Below, in pieces: positions 26,499 to 36,378 of a stretch of DNA of 64,000 nt. This DNA comes from Hyphomicrobiales bacterium (GTDB lineage Bacteria; Pseudomonadota; Alphaproteobacteria; Rhizobiales; Rhizobiaceae). Numbering within the stretch: the stretch's first letter is position 1; every line of letters begins with the position of its first letter. The translations under genes and the position numbers were made by a program. Where the stretch lies: positions 1 to 64,000 of the forward strand of contig UCHD01000033.1 in NCBI GenBank assembly GCA_900472175.1, read 5' to 3'. A model generated the notes under the pieces. That model did not search any database, was not told the origin of the DNA, and worked only from the letters and a program-made list of their open reading frames with translations.

Positions 26499-27779
26499 AT
26501 GGCGGCGATAGAAGAAATCCGGCCGGAGCAGTCACGGGCATCCGTGCTCTCGATTGCCAGCATCGTTGCCTCCATGGCCTGCGTCGGTATCGGCAACGGC
26601 ATGATGTTTGCCTATGTGCCGTTCCTGTTGGCGCGTGGGGACAGTCCGCCCTGGGTTGCCGGTGCGGCGGTGACGGCGCTTGCGTTTGGCGGCCTCGCTG
26701 GCTGCGTCGTTGCCGGGCCTATGATCCGCAGGGTCGGTCATGCGCGGGCGTTTTCCTGCTCGATGGCGCTGGTGTTGCTATCGGCTTTTCTGATCGCGCT
26801 CGGCTTCCATCCGCTGCTCTGGGTGTTTGCGCGCGGCGTTTATGGTGCGGCGGGCAATATCAATTTCATCATCTCGCTGAGCTGGCTCAACCATGCTAGC
26901 GCCAACAGCTGGCGCGGCAAGGCGATGTCGGTGTTCTACATGGTCTATGTCATCGCCATCGGTCTCGGGGCCTGGCTGTTTGGCCAGATCCCGGCGGATG
27001 GCAATCTGGCGCCGCTGCTCACCATCTTCTTCACCACGATGGCGATCCTGCCGATCGGCCTGACGCGTCTGCCCAATCCGCCGCCGCCGGCAAAAGTCAG
27101 TGTCGATGTGCCGATGGTCTGGCGCAATTCACCGGTTGCCTTCGTCGGGGTGCTTGCCTCCGGCGGCCTTTCGATGGCGGTGCAGGGCTTTACGCCGATC
27201 TATGCCGCCGCCAATTCGGTCAGTCAGGGCGATGTCGCGCTGTTGATGCTGGTCATGCAGTTCGGCCTGATCTTCATCCAGTATCCGATGGGCGTGCTGT
27301 CGGACCGGATCGATCGGCGTATCGTCATGATTCTGGTCTGCGCGCTGATCTCGGTTGCCGCCGTCGTCTCGCTCGCCGTTTCGTTCGCCAACCTCATTCT
27401 GCTGATGCTGGTCTTTGCCGTTTTCGCCGGAGCGGTCGAAACCGTCTATTCGATCGCCAATGCCCATGCCAACGATCGCACCGCGCCCGCCGACTTCGTG
27501 CCGCTCGCCTCGACGCTTTTGATGTGCTGGTCGATCGCCGCCACGATCATCCCGTTGGCGATCACGCTGCTGACGCCGGTCTTCGGGCCGAAGACCTTCA
27601 TCTATGCTGCCTTGGGCACCGCACTCGCCTACGCTGCCTTCGTCGCCGTGCGGCTGAAATTCCGCGAAACGGTGCCGCCGCATCTGCGCGAAAATTTCGA
27701 GATGAAGAGCGCACAGATGCCGAATGCGGGCGCGATGGTCGAGGGCGATCCGGCTGCAGGCGAAATCCGGCAATTATAG
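26499..27779 (+). CDS. MFS transporter
   Basis: 426 residues with 12 hydrophobic segments, an inner-membrane secondary transporter. Loop motifs: AGPMIRRVGHARAFS in the first half and GVLSDRIDRRIVMILVC in the second. YVPFLLARGDSPPWVAG and YSIANAHANDRTAPADFV resemble UMF1/YcaD-like carriers. GAGAGGG precedes the ATG. Divergent from the XRE gene; 58 bases upstream of lepA on the same strand. Substrate unknown. Confidence 0.88.
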   Translation: MAAIEEIRPEQSRASVLSIASIVASMACVGIGNGMMFAYVPFLLARGDSPPWVAGAAVTALAFGGLAGCVVAGPMIRRVGHARAFSCSMALVLLSAFLIALGFHPLLWVFARGVYGAAGNINFIISLSWLNHASANSWRGKAMSVFYMVYVIAIGLGAWLFGQIPADGNLAPLLTIFFTTMAILPIGLTRLPNPPPPAKVSVDVPMVWRNSPVAFVGVLASGGLSMAVQGFTPIYAAANSVSQGDVALLMLVMQFGLIFIQYPMGVLSDRIDRRIVMILVCALISVAAVVSLAVSFANLILLMLVFAVFAGAVETVYSIANAHANDRTAPADFVPLASTLLMCWSIAATIIPLAITLLTPVFGPKTFIYAALGTALAYAAFVAVRLKFRETVPPHLRENFEMKSAQMPNAGAMVEGDPAAGEIRQL

Positions 27780-27837
27780 TGAACAAAGCCTGCATTTCCC
27801 GCTTTGCGGCGGTTGATACCGCTGCTATATGCGGCCC

Positions 27838-29664
27838 ATGAGCACAACACCTTCAAAGACGCCCCTGTCACATATCCGCAATTTCTCGATCGTGGCCCAC
27901 ATCGACCACGGCAAGTCGACGCTGGCCGACCGGTTGATCCAGTCGACCGGCGGCCTGGCCGCACGCGAGATGTCGGAGCAGGTTCTCGATAACATGGATA
28001 TCGAGAAGGAACGCGGCATCACCATCAAGGCGCAGACCGTGCGCCTCCATTACGTCGCCAATAACGGCGAGACCTATGTCCTGAACCTGATCGACACCCC
28101 CGGCCATGTCGACTTCGCCTACGAAGTCTCGCGCTCGCTGTCGGCTTGCGAAGGCTCGTTGCTGGTCGTGGACGCGTCGCAGGGCGTCGAAGCCCAGACG
28201 CTTGCCAACGTCTATCAGGCGATCGACAACAACCACGAACTGGTCACGGTTCTCAACAAGATCGACCTGCCGGCCGCCGAACCCGACCGCATCCGCGAGC
28301 AGATCGAGGAAGTCATCGGCATCGACGCATCGCAGGCCGTGCTGATCTCGGCCAAGACCGGCCTCGGTATTCCCGATGTGCTCGAAGCAATCGTGCATCA
28401 GCTGCCCGCACCGAAGAGCGAAGGCGGTGAAACCGCGCCGCTGAAGGCGCTGCTGGTCGACAGCTGGTATGACACCTATCTCGGCGTCATCGTTCTTGTC
28501 CGTATTCTCGATGGCGTCCTGAAGAAGGGCCAGACCATCCGCATGATGGGCACCGATGCCAAGTATCAGGTGGAACGCGTCGGCGTCATCACCCCGAAGA
28601 TGGTCAATGTCGATGCGCTCGGCCCGGGTGAGATCGGCTTCATCACTGCCTCTATCAAGGAAGTGGCCGATACCCGCGTCGGCGATACGATCACTGAGGA
28701 CAAGCGCCCGACCGCGCATATGCTGCCGGGCTTCAAGCCGGCCCAGCCGGTGGTGTTCTGCGGCCTGTTCCCCGTCGATGCCGCCGATTTCGAGGACCTG
28801 CGCGCCGCCATGGGCAAGCTGCGCCTCAACGATGCGTCGTTCTCGTTCGAAATGGAATCGTCCGCCGCTCTCGGTTTCGGTTTCCGCTGCGGCTTCCTCG
28901 GCCTCTTGCATCTGGAAATCGTCCAGGAGCGCCTCGAGCGCGAGTTCGATCTTGACCTGATCGCGACCGCCCCGTCTGTCGTCTACAAGCTGTTCATGAC
29001 CGATGGCACCGAGCGCGAGCTGCACAATCCGGCCGATATGCCGGATGTCGTCAAGATCGCCGAAATCCACGAGCCATGGATTCGCGCCACCATCCTGACG
29101 CCGGACGATTATCTCGGCGGCATCCTGAAGCTTTGCCAGGACCGGCGTGGCATCCAGGTGGAGCTGACCTATGTCGGCACCCGCGCGATGCTGACCTATG
29201 ATCTGCCGCTTAACGAAGTCGTGTTCGATTTCTATGACCGGCTGAAGTCGATTTCCAAGGGTTATGCCTCTTTCGACTATGCGATCACCAGCCATCAGGA
29301 AGGCCATCTGGTGAAGATGTCGATCCTCGTCAATGGCGAGCCGGTCGATGCGCTTTCGATGATGGTCCACCGCATGGCAGCCGAAAAGCGCGGCCGCGAC
29401 ATGTGCGAGAAGCTCAAGGAGCTGATCCCAAAGCACATGTTCAAGATCCCGATCCAGGCCGCCATCGGCGGCAACGTGATCGCCCGCGAAACCATCTCTG
29501 CATTGCGCAAGGACGTGACGGCAAAATGCTACGGCGGCGACGCTTCTCGTAAACGCAAGCTGCTCGACAAGCAGAAGGCCGGCAAGAAGCGCATGCGCCA
29601 GTTCGGCAAGGTGGAAATCCCGCAGGAAGCGTTCATCGCAGCGCTGAAGATGGGTGATGAGTAA
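27838..29664 (+). CDS. lepA: Elongation factor 4 (back-translocating GTPase LepA)
   Basis: 608 residues. G-domain: G1 [10 protein letters not shown]2 [10 protein letters not shown]3 DTPGHVDF, G4 NKIDLP, G5 SAKTG. Then domain II, EF-G-like domain III/V segments ([20 protein letters not shown]) and the LepA-specific C-terminal domain ([33 protein letters not shown]). A GTPase acting on stalled or mis-translocated ribosomes and in 30S biogenesis. ATG at 27829 is in frame three codons earlier; 27838 gives the usual start. Confidence 0.98.
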   Translation: MSTTPSKTPLSHIRNFSIVAHIDHGKSTLADRLIQSTGGLAAREMSEQVLDNMDIEKERGITIKAQTVRLHYVANNGETYVLNLIDTPGHVDFAYEVSRSLSACEGSLLVVDASQGVEAQTLANVYQAIDNNHELVTVLNKIDLPAAEPDRIREQIEEVIGIDASQAVLISAKTGLGIPDVLEAIVHQLPAPKSEGGETAPLKALLVDSWYDTYLGVIVLVRILDGVLKKGQTIRMMGTDAKYQVERVGVITPKMVNVDALGPGEIGFITASIKEVADTRVGDTITEDKRPTAHMLPGFKPAQPVVFCGLFPVDAADFEDLRAAMGKLRLNDASFSFEMESSAALGFGFRCGFLGLLHLEIVQERLEREFDLDLIATAPSVVYKLFMTDGTERELHNPADMPDVVKIAEIHEPWIRATILTPDDYLGGILKLCQDRRGIQVELTYVGTRAMLTYDLPLNEVVFDFYDRLKSISKGYASFDYAITSHQEGHLVKMSILVNGEPVDALSMMVHRMAAEKRGRDMCEKLKELIPKHMFKIPIQAAIGGNVIARETISALRKDVTAKCYGGDASRKRKLLDKQKAGKKRMRQFGKVEIPQEAFIAALKMGDE

Positions 29665-29674
29665 GACTTTTATT

Positions 29675-29713
29675 CCATCGGGTATGCGCATACATTAGGC
29701 GCATATCCGATGG
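29675..29713. promoter_or_regulatory. Long inverted repeat upstream of ccdAB-like genes (candidate operator, also possible lepA terminator)
   Basis: Arms 29675-29690 (CCATCGGGTATGCGCA) and 29698-29713 (GGCGCATATCCGATGG) pair over 15 positions with one G-U, separated by seven bases. The second arm runs to nine bases before the antitoxin ATG. Toxin-antitoxin pairs are usually autorepressed at such palindromes. No T run follows, arguing against simple termination. Confidence 0.65.
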
Positions 29714-29721
29714 AGAGGATC

Positions 29722-29952
29722 ATGTCTCAGCCGTCCCGTAAATCTGCCAACCTGTCCCTCGATAGCGACCTCGTTTCGCAGGCGCGTGATCTCAAGATCA
29801 ATCTCTCGCGGGCAGCTGAAGACGGCATCGGGCGTGCGGTCAAGGCCGAGCAGGAACGTCTCTGGCGGCTGGAAAACGCCGAGGCGATTGCGGCATCCAA
29901 CAAATATGTCGAGGAACATGGCCTGCCTTTGGCGAAATATCGTCAATTCTGA
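29722..29952 (+). CDS. CcdA-family type II antitoxin
   Basis: 76 residues. The N-terminal ribbon-helix-helix is at about 8-42 (KSANLSLDSDLVSQARDLKI, NLSRAAEDGI), and the C-terminal tail ends ASNKYVEEHGLPLAKYRQF, which closely follows the CcdA ending that wraps the toxin. GAGAGG lies before the ATG at 29722, and an upstream in-frame ATG overlaps the repeat. TGA overlaps the start of the toxin gene (TGATG). Neutralises the downstream CcdB-like toxin and likely represses the operon. Confidence 0.92.
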   Translation: MSQPSRKSANLSLDSDLVSQARDLKINLSRAAEDGIGRAVKAEQERLWRLENAEAIAASNKYVEEHGLPLAKYRQF

Positions 29953-30251
29953 TGGCGAGATTTCACGTCTATCGTCTCAGGCAAGGTGGCGCGCTGGTGC
30001 TCGACCTCCAAGCCGATATTTTGTCCGATCTTCAAACCCGAAACGTGGCGCCGCTGCTTCTCCCGGGAGAGATTTCTCGCCTGATCGCGCGGCTTAATCC
30101 AAAATTTGAAATTGGCGGCCGTCCTTACGTGATGGCAACCCAGTTCATGGGGGGCGTTGCCGTCAGCGAAATTGGAGAGACCGTGGCCGACCTTACCAAT
30201 CACGCGGACGCCATGACCGCCGCCACGGATTTTCTGTTCCAGGGATTTTAG
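29952..30251 (+). CDS. CcdB-family type II toxin
   Basis: 99 residues, matching the CcdB size. It starts MARFHVYRLRQGGALVLDLQA and has LLPGEISRLIARLNPKFEIGG in the middle. Plasmid F CcdB inhibits DNA gyrase through the last residues WGI; here the chain ends FLFQGF, so the tryptophan is replaced and gyrase inhibition is not certain. Start overlaps the antitoxin stop; its own end overlaps the convergent GFA gene by four bases. Confidence 0.9.
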   Translation: MARFHVYRLRQGGALVLDLQADILSDLQTRNVAPLLLPGEISRLIARLNPKFEIGGRPYVMATQFMGGVAVSEIGETVADLTNHADAMTAATDFLFQGF

Positions 30252-30706
30252 ACAGCTGATCGCTCGGCAAACTCCTGCACAAGCCCTTCATAGGCTTCCA
30301 TCGGCGGAAAGGTCTCGTAGGAATGCACAGCCCCAGTGGCTGCGAAGGGTAGCTTCTCGCTGGTGAAGGTCTCGATGAAGGGCGCAAAGCCGCTTGTGTC
30401 ATCCAGCATGGTCGGGCGCAGGTTGACGAACCAGTCCATGCCTTCCGGGCGGGTGAACATCCAGGTCATGCAGTGTGGACAGAAATAGTGGCGGGACGCG
30501 CCGTGCAGGCCGCCAATCACCGGCTCACCGGCGGTGACTTCAAAACCCTCGGCCGGAATGGCGGCGCTGAGCGAATAGGCGCTGGAGGACATTTTCTGGC
30601 ATCCGGTGCAGTGGCAGGCCATGGTCAGGATCGGGGGCGCACTGATCTTCAGCCGCACCTGGCCGCAACGGCAGCCGCCTTCCTGGGGGATCGTCAATCT
30701 GCCCAT
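30248..30706 (-). CDS. GFA (glutathione-dependent formaldehyde-activating enzyme-like) family protein
   Basis: 152 residues with the zinc-cysteine pattern of the GFA/Mss4 fold: GGCRCGQVRL near the start, CHCTGCQKMSSS near 31 and FCPHCMTWMF near 77. The family binds zinc and in some members glutathione; many act on unknown small molecules. Converges on the toxin gene with four overlapping bases. Confidence 0.9.
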   Translation of the reverse strand: MGRLTIPQEGGCRCGQVRLKISAPPILTMACHCTGCQKMSSSAYSLSAAIPAEGFEVTAGEPVIGGLHGASRHYFCPHCMTWMFTRPEGMDWFVNLRPTMLDDTSGFAPFIETFTSEKLPFAATGAVHSYETFPPMEAYEGLVQEFAERSAV

Positions 30707-30821
30707 GTTTCACTCCTCCGCATTCAGGCAATAGTCTAGCGGAGAAGCCTTTCTTGTCCAGTGCGGCCGATGGTCGAAGAGACGCGGGCCAGAGAACGGG
30801 ATGTGTAGTTCGTTAGCCGGC

Positions 30822-31574
30822 TTAGTCTGATGCGCAAGGCCAACCGGTGGGCGTGGTCAGTCCCGCCGGCAGCTTCGTTTCCTTGTCGCCGCAGGTCAGG
30901 TCGACCTGAGCCTGCTCAAGCCCCTTGGCGGCAGAGAGATCAAGCCCCTCGATATGGGTGAGGAACATGAAGGCCTGATCGAAATCCAGCGGTCCTTCGA
31001 AGGTCGCACCACTGAGATTGGCGCGCGACAGATTGGCCAGCGCAAAACGCGCGCCTGTCAGAACGGCGCCCTTGAACATCACTCGGCCGACTTCCGCCTT
31101 TTCGAAATTGGCTCCGGTCAGGTCAGCGCCGCTGAAATCGGCGCGCTGCAGTTCGGCGCCGGCAAATGACGCGCCGTTGGCGGCAATATTGGCAAAGCTC
31201 GAGCGATAGGCCTCGACGCGGGAGAAGTTGGCCTTTTCAGCCCTGGCGCCCGCCAGCCACGCACGCACCAGGTTGGCTTTTTCAAAATTGGCCGATGCCA
31301 GGTTGGAGCCACTGAGATCGGTCAGCGAAAAATCGGTACCGGAGAGATTGGCGCCTTCGAGTTCACTGGAGGGCAGCATCAGGTTCTTCTTGGTGCATTC
31401 ACTCCAGTCGAGCCCGGGTTCCGGCGTGCTGCTGCAATAGGCGGCCATTGCGGGGGCAGCGGCGGCCAGAGACGCTGTGATCGCCAGCACACCGGCGGCA
31501 ACAATGCGATATCCGGCAATGGGGGCATGGTTGGGTGCCGCTTGGCCGACCTGCCTGTCGAAACGCTTCTTCAT
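30822..31574 (-). CDS. Secreted pentapeptide-repeat protein
   Basis: 250 residues. A signal-like segment with hydrophobic VAAGVLAITASLAAAAPAMA occurs at about 23-43. Residues about 65-205 are a run of A(D/N)LXX pentapeptides (LEGANLSGTDFSLTDLSGSN, ANFEKANLV, RADFSGADLTGANFEKA, LANLSRANLSGATF) forming a right-handed quadrilateral helix. Two cysteines flank the repeats (AYCSS, DLTCGD, GWPCASD near the end). The ATG at 31574 is preceded by GAGGAG 12 bases away. Cellular role unknown; some pentapeptide proteins mimic DNA or act as scaffolds. Confidence 0.85.
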   Translation of the reverse strand: MKKRFDRQVGQAAPNHAPIAGYRIVAAGVLAITASLAAAAPAMAAYCSSTPEPGLDWSECTKKNLMLPSSELEGANLSGTDFSLTDLSGSNLASANFEKANLVRAWLAGARAEKANFSRVEAYRSSFANIAANGASFAGAELQRADFSGADLTGANFEKAEVGRVMFKGAVLTGARFALANLSRANLSGATFEGPLDFDQAFMFLTHIEGLDLSAAKGLEQAQVDLTCGDKETKLPAGLTTPTGWPCASD

Positions 31575-31708
31575 CCGTATGCTTGGCTCCTCTGTTTCAA
31601 GCTTGCCCTGGGCCGACAAACTCCTCCTGGGCGCTCTATACAACGGCGTCCAGTTTAATAGATAGGACCATCGGCCTTTGCAGCCAATCACGGGAACACG
31701 TTTATGTG

Positions 31709-32461
31709 TCATGCGCTGGCGGCAGCGGCGGGCCGGACGCTGTTGAAGGTGTTGCTGGCGGGCTGGATCGTTGCGACCCAGGCACGTGCCAATGCCAATC
31801 CGGCGGCATCGGCTTGTTGCGCGTGCCTGGCGGCATGCTCCGGATAGCGCCGCAACCAATCCGGATCGATCCCGTTGATCACCGGTTCAAAGGTCCGGTT
31901 CCAGCCTTCGACGACGGGCGTTCCTGCCTCGAAATGAAACTGCATGCCATAGGCGGCGCGGCCGATGCGGAAGGCTTGGTTGGCGACTGCCGCATTGGTG
32001 GCCAGATGAACGGCGTCTTGCGGCAGGGTAAAACTGTCGGAGTGCCATTCGAAACTGGTAAAGGCATCTCCTGCGGCGCTGAGCACCGGATCCTGTTTGC
32101 CGTCGCTGGTCAATTCGACGCCATGCCAGCCGAACTCTCTGGTCTTGCCGAGAAGGTTGTCGCCGCCATGGGCGCGGGCGAGCAACTGGCTGCCGAGGCA
32201 GATACCGAGTACGGACTTGCCGTCATCAGTGAAGGTTTTCATCAGCCGGGTAAGGCTGGACAGGTAGGGGTGAATGTGATCGTCGACCGCGCTCTGCTCG
32301 CCGCCGAAGACCACCATTGCATCATGTTCGCGGCTATCGCCGGGGAGCGCCTCGCCGGTAAACGGCCGCCGCAAGTCGATCTCAACCCCTGCTTCCTGCA
32401 GCGCCACCCCAACCTGCCCAAGGCTGGAATGGTTCATATTTTCCACTGCCAGAACCCGCAT
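31709..32461 (-). CDS. Class I glutamine amidotransferase-like protein
   Basis: 250 residues. GuaA-like amidotransferase domain with nucleophile cysteine in LGICLGSQLLA near residue 97, histidine in YGMQFHFEAG near 175 and the usual acid after it. FGGEQSAVDDHIHPYL matches the oxyanion region. A 5-prime ATG three bases earlier is possible, but GGAG spacing favours 32461. Could hydrolyse gamma-glutamyl amides such as gamma-glutamyl-polyamines or be a glutamine donor; no synthase partner is nearby. Confidence 0.88.
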   Translation of the reverse strand: MRVLAVENMNHSSLGQVGVALQEAGVEIDLRRPFTGEALPGDSREHDAMVVFGGEQSAVDDHIHPYLSSLTRLMKTFTDDGKSVLGICLGSQLLARAHGGDNLLGKTREFGWHGVELTSDGKQDPVLSAAGDAFTSFEWHSDSFTLPQDAVHLATNAAVANQAFRIGRAAYGMQFHFEAGTPVVEGWNRTFEPVINGIDPDWLRRYPEHAARHAQQADAAGLALARAWVATIQPASNTFNSVRPAAAASA

Positions 32462-32650
32462 CATCTCTCCGTCTGCTTCTTCTTTCCAGTCAGGTTGATC
32501 ACGCGGAGGCGGCGCTTTCAAGAGGGCTTCGAACCGATTTGGCAGTCTTTCCTAAGGGCCGAATCACCGGAAAGCCTTGACCTTTGGGCCTGAAAGTAGC
32601 ATTGGACCGCCTTGGTCGCGTTCCTTGAAACGCCAGACAGCGGAAAAGCC

Positions 32651-33055
32651 ATGAGTAAAGTGACATCCTCTGCCCCCTCGCAGCGCATGCTGAGGGTCGG
32701 CGAACAGGTACGTGCAGGCCTGACACAGGTCTTGCAGCGCGGAGAAGTGCGCGACCCCCTGCTTGAAACGACGGTGATCTCGATCTCCGAAGTTCGCATG
32801 TCGACGGACCTGCGCGTTGCCACGGCCTTCGTGACCCCGCTCGGCGTTGCCGATCATTCCAATGTCATCGAAGCGCTCAACCGCCATGCCAAATATATCC
32901 GCGGCCGCCTGACCCCGCATATCCGTCAGCTGAAATACATGCCGGAAGTGCGCTTCAAGGACGATACCAGCTTCGATAACTACAAGAAGATCGATGAGCT
33001 TCTCCGGTCTCCCGAAGTCTTGCGCGACCTGAAGGATGAAGACGGCGAGCAGTGA
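32651..33055 (+). CDS. rbfA: 30S ribosome-binding factor A
   Basis: 134 residues with the KH-like RbfA fold: [60 protein letters not shown] and the [13 protein letters not shown] end. RbfA helps 16S rRNA 5-prime processing and cold adaptation. Stop overlaps the start of the next gene by one base (TGATG), so rbfA, the unknown gene and truB form a translationally coupled set. Confidence 0.97.
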   Translation: MSKVTSSAPSQRMLRVGEQVRAGLTQVLQRGEVRDPLLETTVISISEVRMSTDLRVATAFVTPLGVADHSNVIEALNRHAKYIRGRLTPHIRQLKYMPEVRFKDDTSFDNYKKIDELLRSPEVLRDLKDEDGEQ

Positions 33056-33510
33056 TGGCTAGGCATATCACTCTGGACGAACTCAATGCCTGGACGTTCG
33101 AGCAACGCCAGACATTCTATCGCAACGGCCTTGCGCGGTTCGACAATGCCGATTCCGTCCGTCTTGTCGAAATGATCGTTGAGTCCGGCCTGCCGTTTCG
33201 TCACGGCAAGGACATCGCCCATGGCGACCGCGAGATGAAGGCGCTCGAAGCCATCGTCGGTTCGCCCTATAATGAGAAGCTGTTGCTTGAAGCCGCCGCA
33301 TCCGGAAAGCCACCGCTCGGCGCCATCGAGCCCTTGTTGGTCGAAGGTCTCGGCGAAGATTACCGCATCGACAACGGTGCCACCATTGCTGCCGGATACC
33401 TGATCGCCAAGCGGCTTTACGCTTTGGGATTTGAGAAGGGCAACAGCCAGAAAATGCCGGATGGCAGCGTTGCCAAGACTGCAGCGACGTTCCGCAAAAA
33501 AAGAGCCTGA
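33055..33510 (+). CDS. Uncharacterised protein between rbfA and truB
   Basis: 151 residues, no signal peptide or membrane segment. Starts [20 protein letters not shown] and is acidic then basic at the end (TAATFRKKRA). GIEPLLV-like helical segments and YRIDNGATIAAGYLIAKRLY are predicted structured. I do not recognise a family. Start overlaps the rbfA stop by one base and it is followed three bases later by truB, which argues for expression with ribosome-maturation genes. Confidence 0.85.
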   Translation: MARHITLDELNAWTFEQRQTFYRNGLARFDNADSVRLVEMIVESGLPFRHGKDIAHGDREMKALEAIVGSPYNEKLLLEAAASGKPPLGAIEPLLVEGLGEDYRIDNGATIAAGYLIAKRLYALGFEKGNSQKMPDGSVAKTAATFRKKRA

Positions 33511-33513
33511 ACC

Positions 33514-34449
33514 ATGTCAAAACCCCGCAAGCCCAAGGGCCGCCCGATTTCCGGCTGGCTGATCCTCGACAAGCCGCTGGATTTCGGCTCGACCGAGGCC
33601 GTGTCGAAGATCAAGTGGCTGTTCAAGGCGCAGAAGGCCGGACATGCCGGCACGCTCGATCCTTTGGCATCGGGCATGCTGCCGATCGCGCTGGGGGACG
33701 CGACCAAGACAGTTCCCTATGTCATGGACGGCCGCAAGATCTACGAATTCGCCGTCGCCTGGGGGGAAGAGCGCTCCACCGACGATCTCGAAGGCGAGGT
33801 GACGCAGTCATCGGATATCCGCCCGACCGAAGAAGACATCCGCGCTCTACTGCCCAAATATACCGGCGTCATCAGCCAGGTGCCGCCGCAGTTCTCGGCG
33901 ATCAAGATCGATGGGAACCGCGCGTACGATCTGGCCCGCGAAGGCGAGACCGTCGATATTCCCGCTCGCGAAGTCGAAGTGTTTCGCCTGTCGCTGCTCG
34001 GTTGCACACCGAATCTGGCGCATTTCGAGATCGAATGCGGCAAGGGCACCTATGTGCGCTCGCTGGCGCGCGATTTCGGCCGTGACCTCGGTTGCTTCGG
34101 CCATATCGCTTCGCTGCGCCGCAGCTTCGTGGCGCCTTTCGCGGAAGAAGCCATGGTGACGCTGGCTGAACTGGTGGCGCTGGAAAAGATCGAAAGCGAC
34201 GAGGAGCGCCTGGAAGCGCTCGATGCCTTCCTGATCGATACCGGCGAAGCCCTGTCGAACCTGCCGCATATCGCCATTACCGAAGATCAGGCCCACCGCC
34301 TGAAAATGGGCAATCCGATCATCCTGCGCGGCCGCGATGCTCCTACGGCAGAACCAGAAGCCTATGCCACCTCGCGCGGCAAGCTGGTTGCTATCGGTGA
34401 GATCGGCGAAGGTGAATTCCGGCCGAAACGCGTTTTCGTCACCGCTTGA
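33514..34449 (+). CDS. truB: tRNA pseudouridine(55) synthase TruB
   Basis: 311 residues. Makes pseudouridine 55 in the T-loop of tRNAs. The catalytic aspartate lies in [14 protein letters not shown] near residue 50; [21 protein letters not shown] is the N-terminal family signature, and [20 protein letters not shown] and [12 protein letters not shown] follow. A C-terminal PUA-like region ends the chain. Last gene of the coupled rbfA set. Confidence 0.97.
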   Translation: MSKPRKPKGRPISGWLILDKPLDFGSTEAVSKIKWLFKAQKAGHAGTLDPLASGMLPIALGDATKTVPYVMDGRKIYEFAVAWGEERSTDDLEGEVTQSSDIRPTEEDIRALLPKYTGVISQVPPQFSAIKIDGNRAYDLAREGETVDIPAREVEVFRLSLLGCTPNLAHFEIECGKGTYVRSLARDFGRDLGCFGHIASLRRSFVAPFAEEAMVTLAELVALEKIESDEERLEALDAFLIDTGEALSNLPHIAITEDQAHRLKMGNPIILRGRDAPTAEPEAYATSRGKLVAIGEIGEGEFRPKRVFVTA

Positions 34450-34606
34450 AACTGCGATAGCCTCATATATTTCACGTCACTGAATCGGTTGCCTTCCTCT
34501 GGTCGCTGGCGCATGTTCCGGTCTGTGTTCGGGATTCGCGGCGACTTCGGGCGGCCCACGGGTGCAGCGGCGTTAACCGGAACCGGCCAGTTGCCGGTCT
34601 TCGGCT

Positions 34607-36337
34607 ATGGGACTTGTGGGTGATGGACGCTTGAGTGAGGGACTGGATAAACGGACTGTGCAGCGTGCTCCCTTGAGGGCGCTTTTGCGCGCCCGGTTGC
34701 GGCGGCCGCTGGCATTCTATCTGACGGTGCTACTGCTTGTCGCCATCGTCCCGTCCTTCATGTTTTCGATGATCATCCTGAAGCGCAGCACCGACGAGCA
34801 GGAGCGCGTCGTGACGGCGCTGCTGAAGGCATCGACGGGATCGGTGACGCGCCTGGTCGAGCGTGAGGTCGACAGTATGTTATCGACCCTCAAGGTGCTT
34901 GCCGCGGCAGGCCCTAACGACCGTTCCAATCTTGCTGAGTTCTATGATCGTGCGCGCTCGTCGCTGGCGGACACGGACTCCAACCTGCTGGTGATCGATC
35001 GCGGCCACAATCAGCTTTTCAATACGCGGGTGCCTTATGGCGGCCCGCTGGGCAAGGCATCCGATCCGGCCTCGGTCGATGAGGCATTCCGCGTCGGCGG
35101 GGCTTACATCTCGAATGTCTTCTTCGGCAAGACGGCGCAGAAATGGGTGTTCAACGTCTATCTGCCGATCACCACGCCGCTCGGCAACAGCGACTACCTC
35201 CTGACGCTGACGCGCAACGCCGAAAGCATGTCGAAGGCGGTGAACCGTGATGTGCTGTCGCCTGGCTGGAATGCGGCCCTGCTGGATGCGGCAGGCAACG
35301 TGATCGCCTCGTCGGATCCGGGGCTTGCCGTCGGCAAGCCGTTCTTCATGGAAATCGTTCCGGCGTTGCGTGTCGGCGTCGGCAACGCTATTCATGATGG
35401 GTTGGAATACCGCACGGTCACCGAGTTTTCGGTGCTGACCGGCTGGAAGATCATCGCCTGGGCGAAAAGCGCCGATGTCGATGCGCCGGCACTCTGGTCG
35501 TATCTGTGGCTGTCGCTGGGCGGACTTCTGTTCGCCGGCATTGCCATCGCCGGGTCCGCCACCATCGCCAGGCTTTTGGCGCAGGGCGTCAAGATGCTGG
35601 CACGGGACGCACATCTTCTGGGCGCCGGCCGGCCGATCGCCCCGCGCAAGCACATGATTGCCGAGATCGAAACCGTATCGGCGGCTCTGGCGGAAGCAGC
35701 GCAGGCGCGCAGAAAGGCGGAAAATGAAATCCGTTTCCTGATGCGCGAGGTGGCGCACCGCTCCAAAAACCAGCTCACCGTGATCCAATCGATGCTCAAT
35801 CAGTCGCTCAATGCGGCCGAAAGCCGGGTGGATTTTGCTGAAACCTTCCGCAAGCGCATCGCCGGTCTTGCCCGCTCAACCGACCTGATGATTGCCAACG
35901 CGGCCCAGGGGGTCGATTTTCACGAACTGGCGCAAAACCAGTTGCAGCCCTTTACGCCCGACGACGTGCAGCGGGTTCGCCTGTCGGGTCCGCCCGTCCG
36001 GCTGGATGCGCAGGTCTCGCAGACGCTAGGCATGGCGCTGCACGAACTGGCCACCAATGCGACGAAATACGGTGCGCTGGCCAACAGCAGCGGCTCGATC
36101 GATCTGCAATGGTCGGTTACCGATGGAACGTTTCTGATCCTCTGGCGGGAAAGGGGTGCCGATATCGACCCGGATACGGCCGGAAGCGTTCGCAAGGGCT
36201 TCGGCACGATGGTGCTGGAACGCATGCTCGGCATGGCGCTCGATGCCAAGCTCGAGCGGATCATGCATGATGATGGCATCGAGTGGCGCGTCAAGATCGC
36301 AGACGAGAAACTGAACGCCAATCTTTCGGCTTCGTAG
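34607..36337 (+). CDS. HWE-type sensor histidine kinase
   Basis: 576 residues. A membrane helix at about 38-57, a roughly 230-residue extracytoplasmic sensor region, a second membrane helix at about 295-318, then a cytoplasmic kinase. The phosphoacceptor is His in REVAHRSKNQLTVIQSML near residue 380; N-box ALHELATNATKYGAL, and WRERG with GFGTMVLERM are the W-x-E and G motifs of the HWE family common in rhizobia. No response regulator is adjacent, so it is an orphan kinase. First ATG at 34607; other starts nearby are possible. Confidence 0.9.
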   Translation: MGLVGDGRLSEGLDKRTVQRAPLRALLRARLRRPLAFYLTVLLLVAIVPSFMFSMIILKRSTDEQERVVTALLKASTGSVTRLVEREVDSMLSTLKVLAAAGPNDRSNLAEFYDRARSSLADTDSNLLVIDRGHNQLFNTRVPYGGPLGKASDPASVDEAFRVGGAYISNVFFGKTAQKWVFNVYLPITTPLGNSDYLLTLTRNAESMSKAVNRDVLSPGWNAALLDAAGNVIASSDPGLAVGKPFFMEIVPALRVGVGNAIHDGLEYRTVTEFSVLTGWKIIAWAKSADVDAPALWSYLWLSLGGLLFAGIAIAGSATIARLLAQGVKMLARDAHLLGAGRPIAPRKHMIAEIETVSAALAEAAQARRKAENEIRFLMREVAHRSKNQLTVIQSMLNQSLNAAESRVDFAETFRKRIAGLARSTDLMIANAAQGVDFHELAQNQLQPFTPDDVQRVRLSGPPVRLDAQVSQTLGMALHELATNATKYGALANSSGSIDLQWSVTDGTFLILWRERGADIDPDTAGSVRKGFGTMVLERMLGMALDAKLERIMHDDGIEWRVKIADEKLNANLSAS

Positions 36338-36378
36338 GTGTTTCGTGTGAGCGCGGTTTTTCGCGCGGGGGAGGGGAT

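Noticed and set aside
27868-29691. A 607-codon open frame on the minus strand opposite lepA.
   Set aside because: Antisense shadow of a strongly conserved GTPase; no homologous motif seen in its translation.
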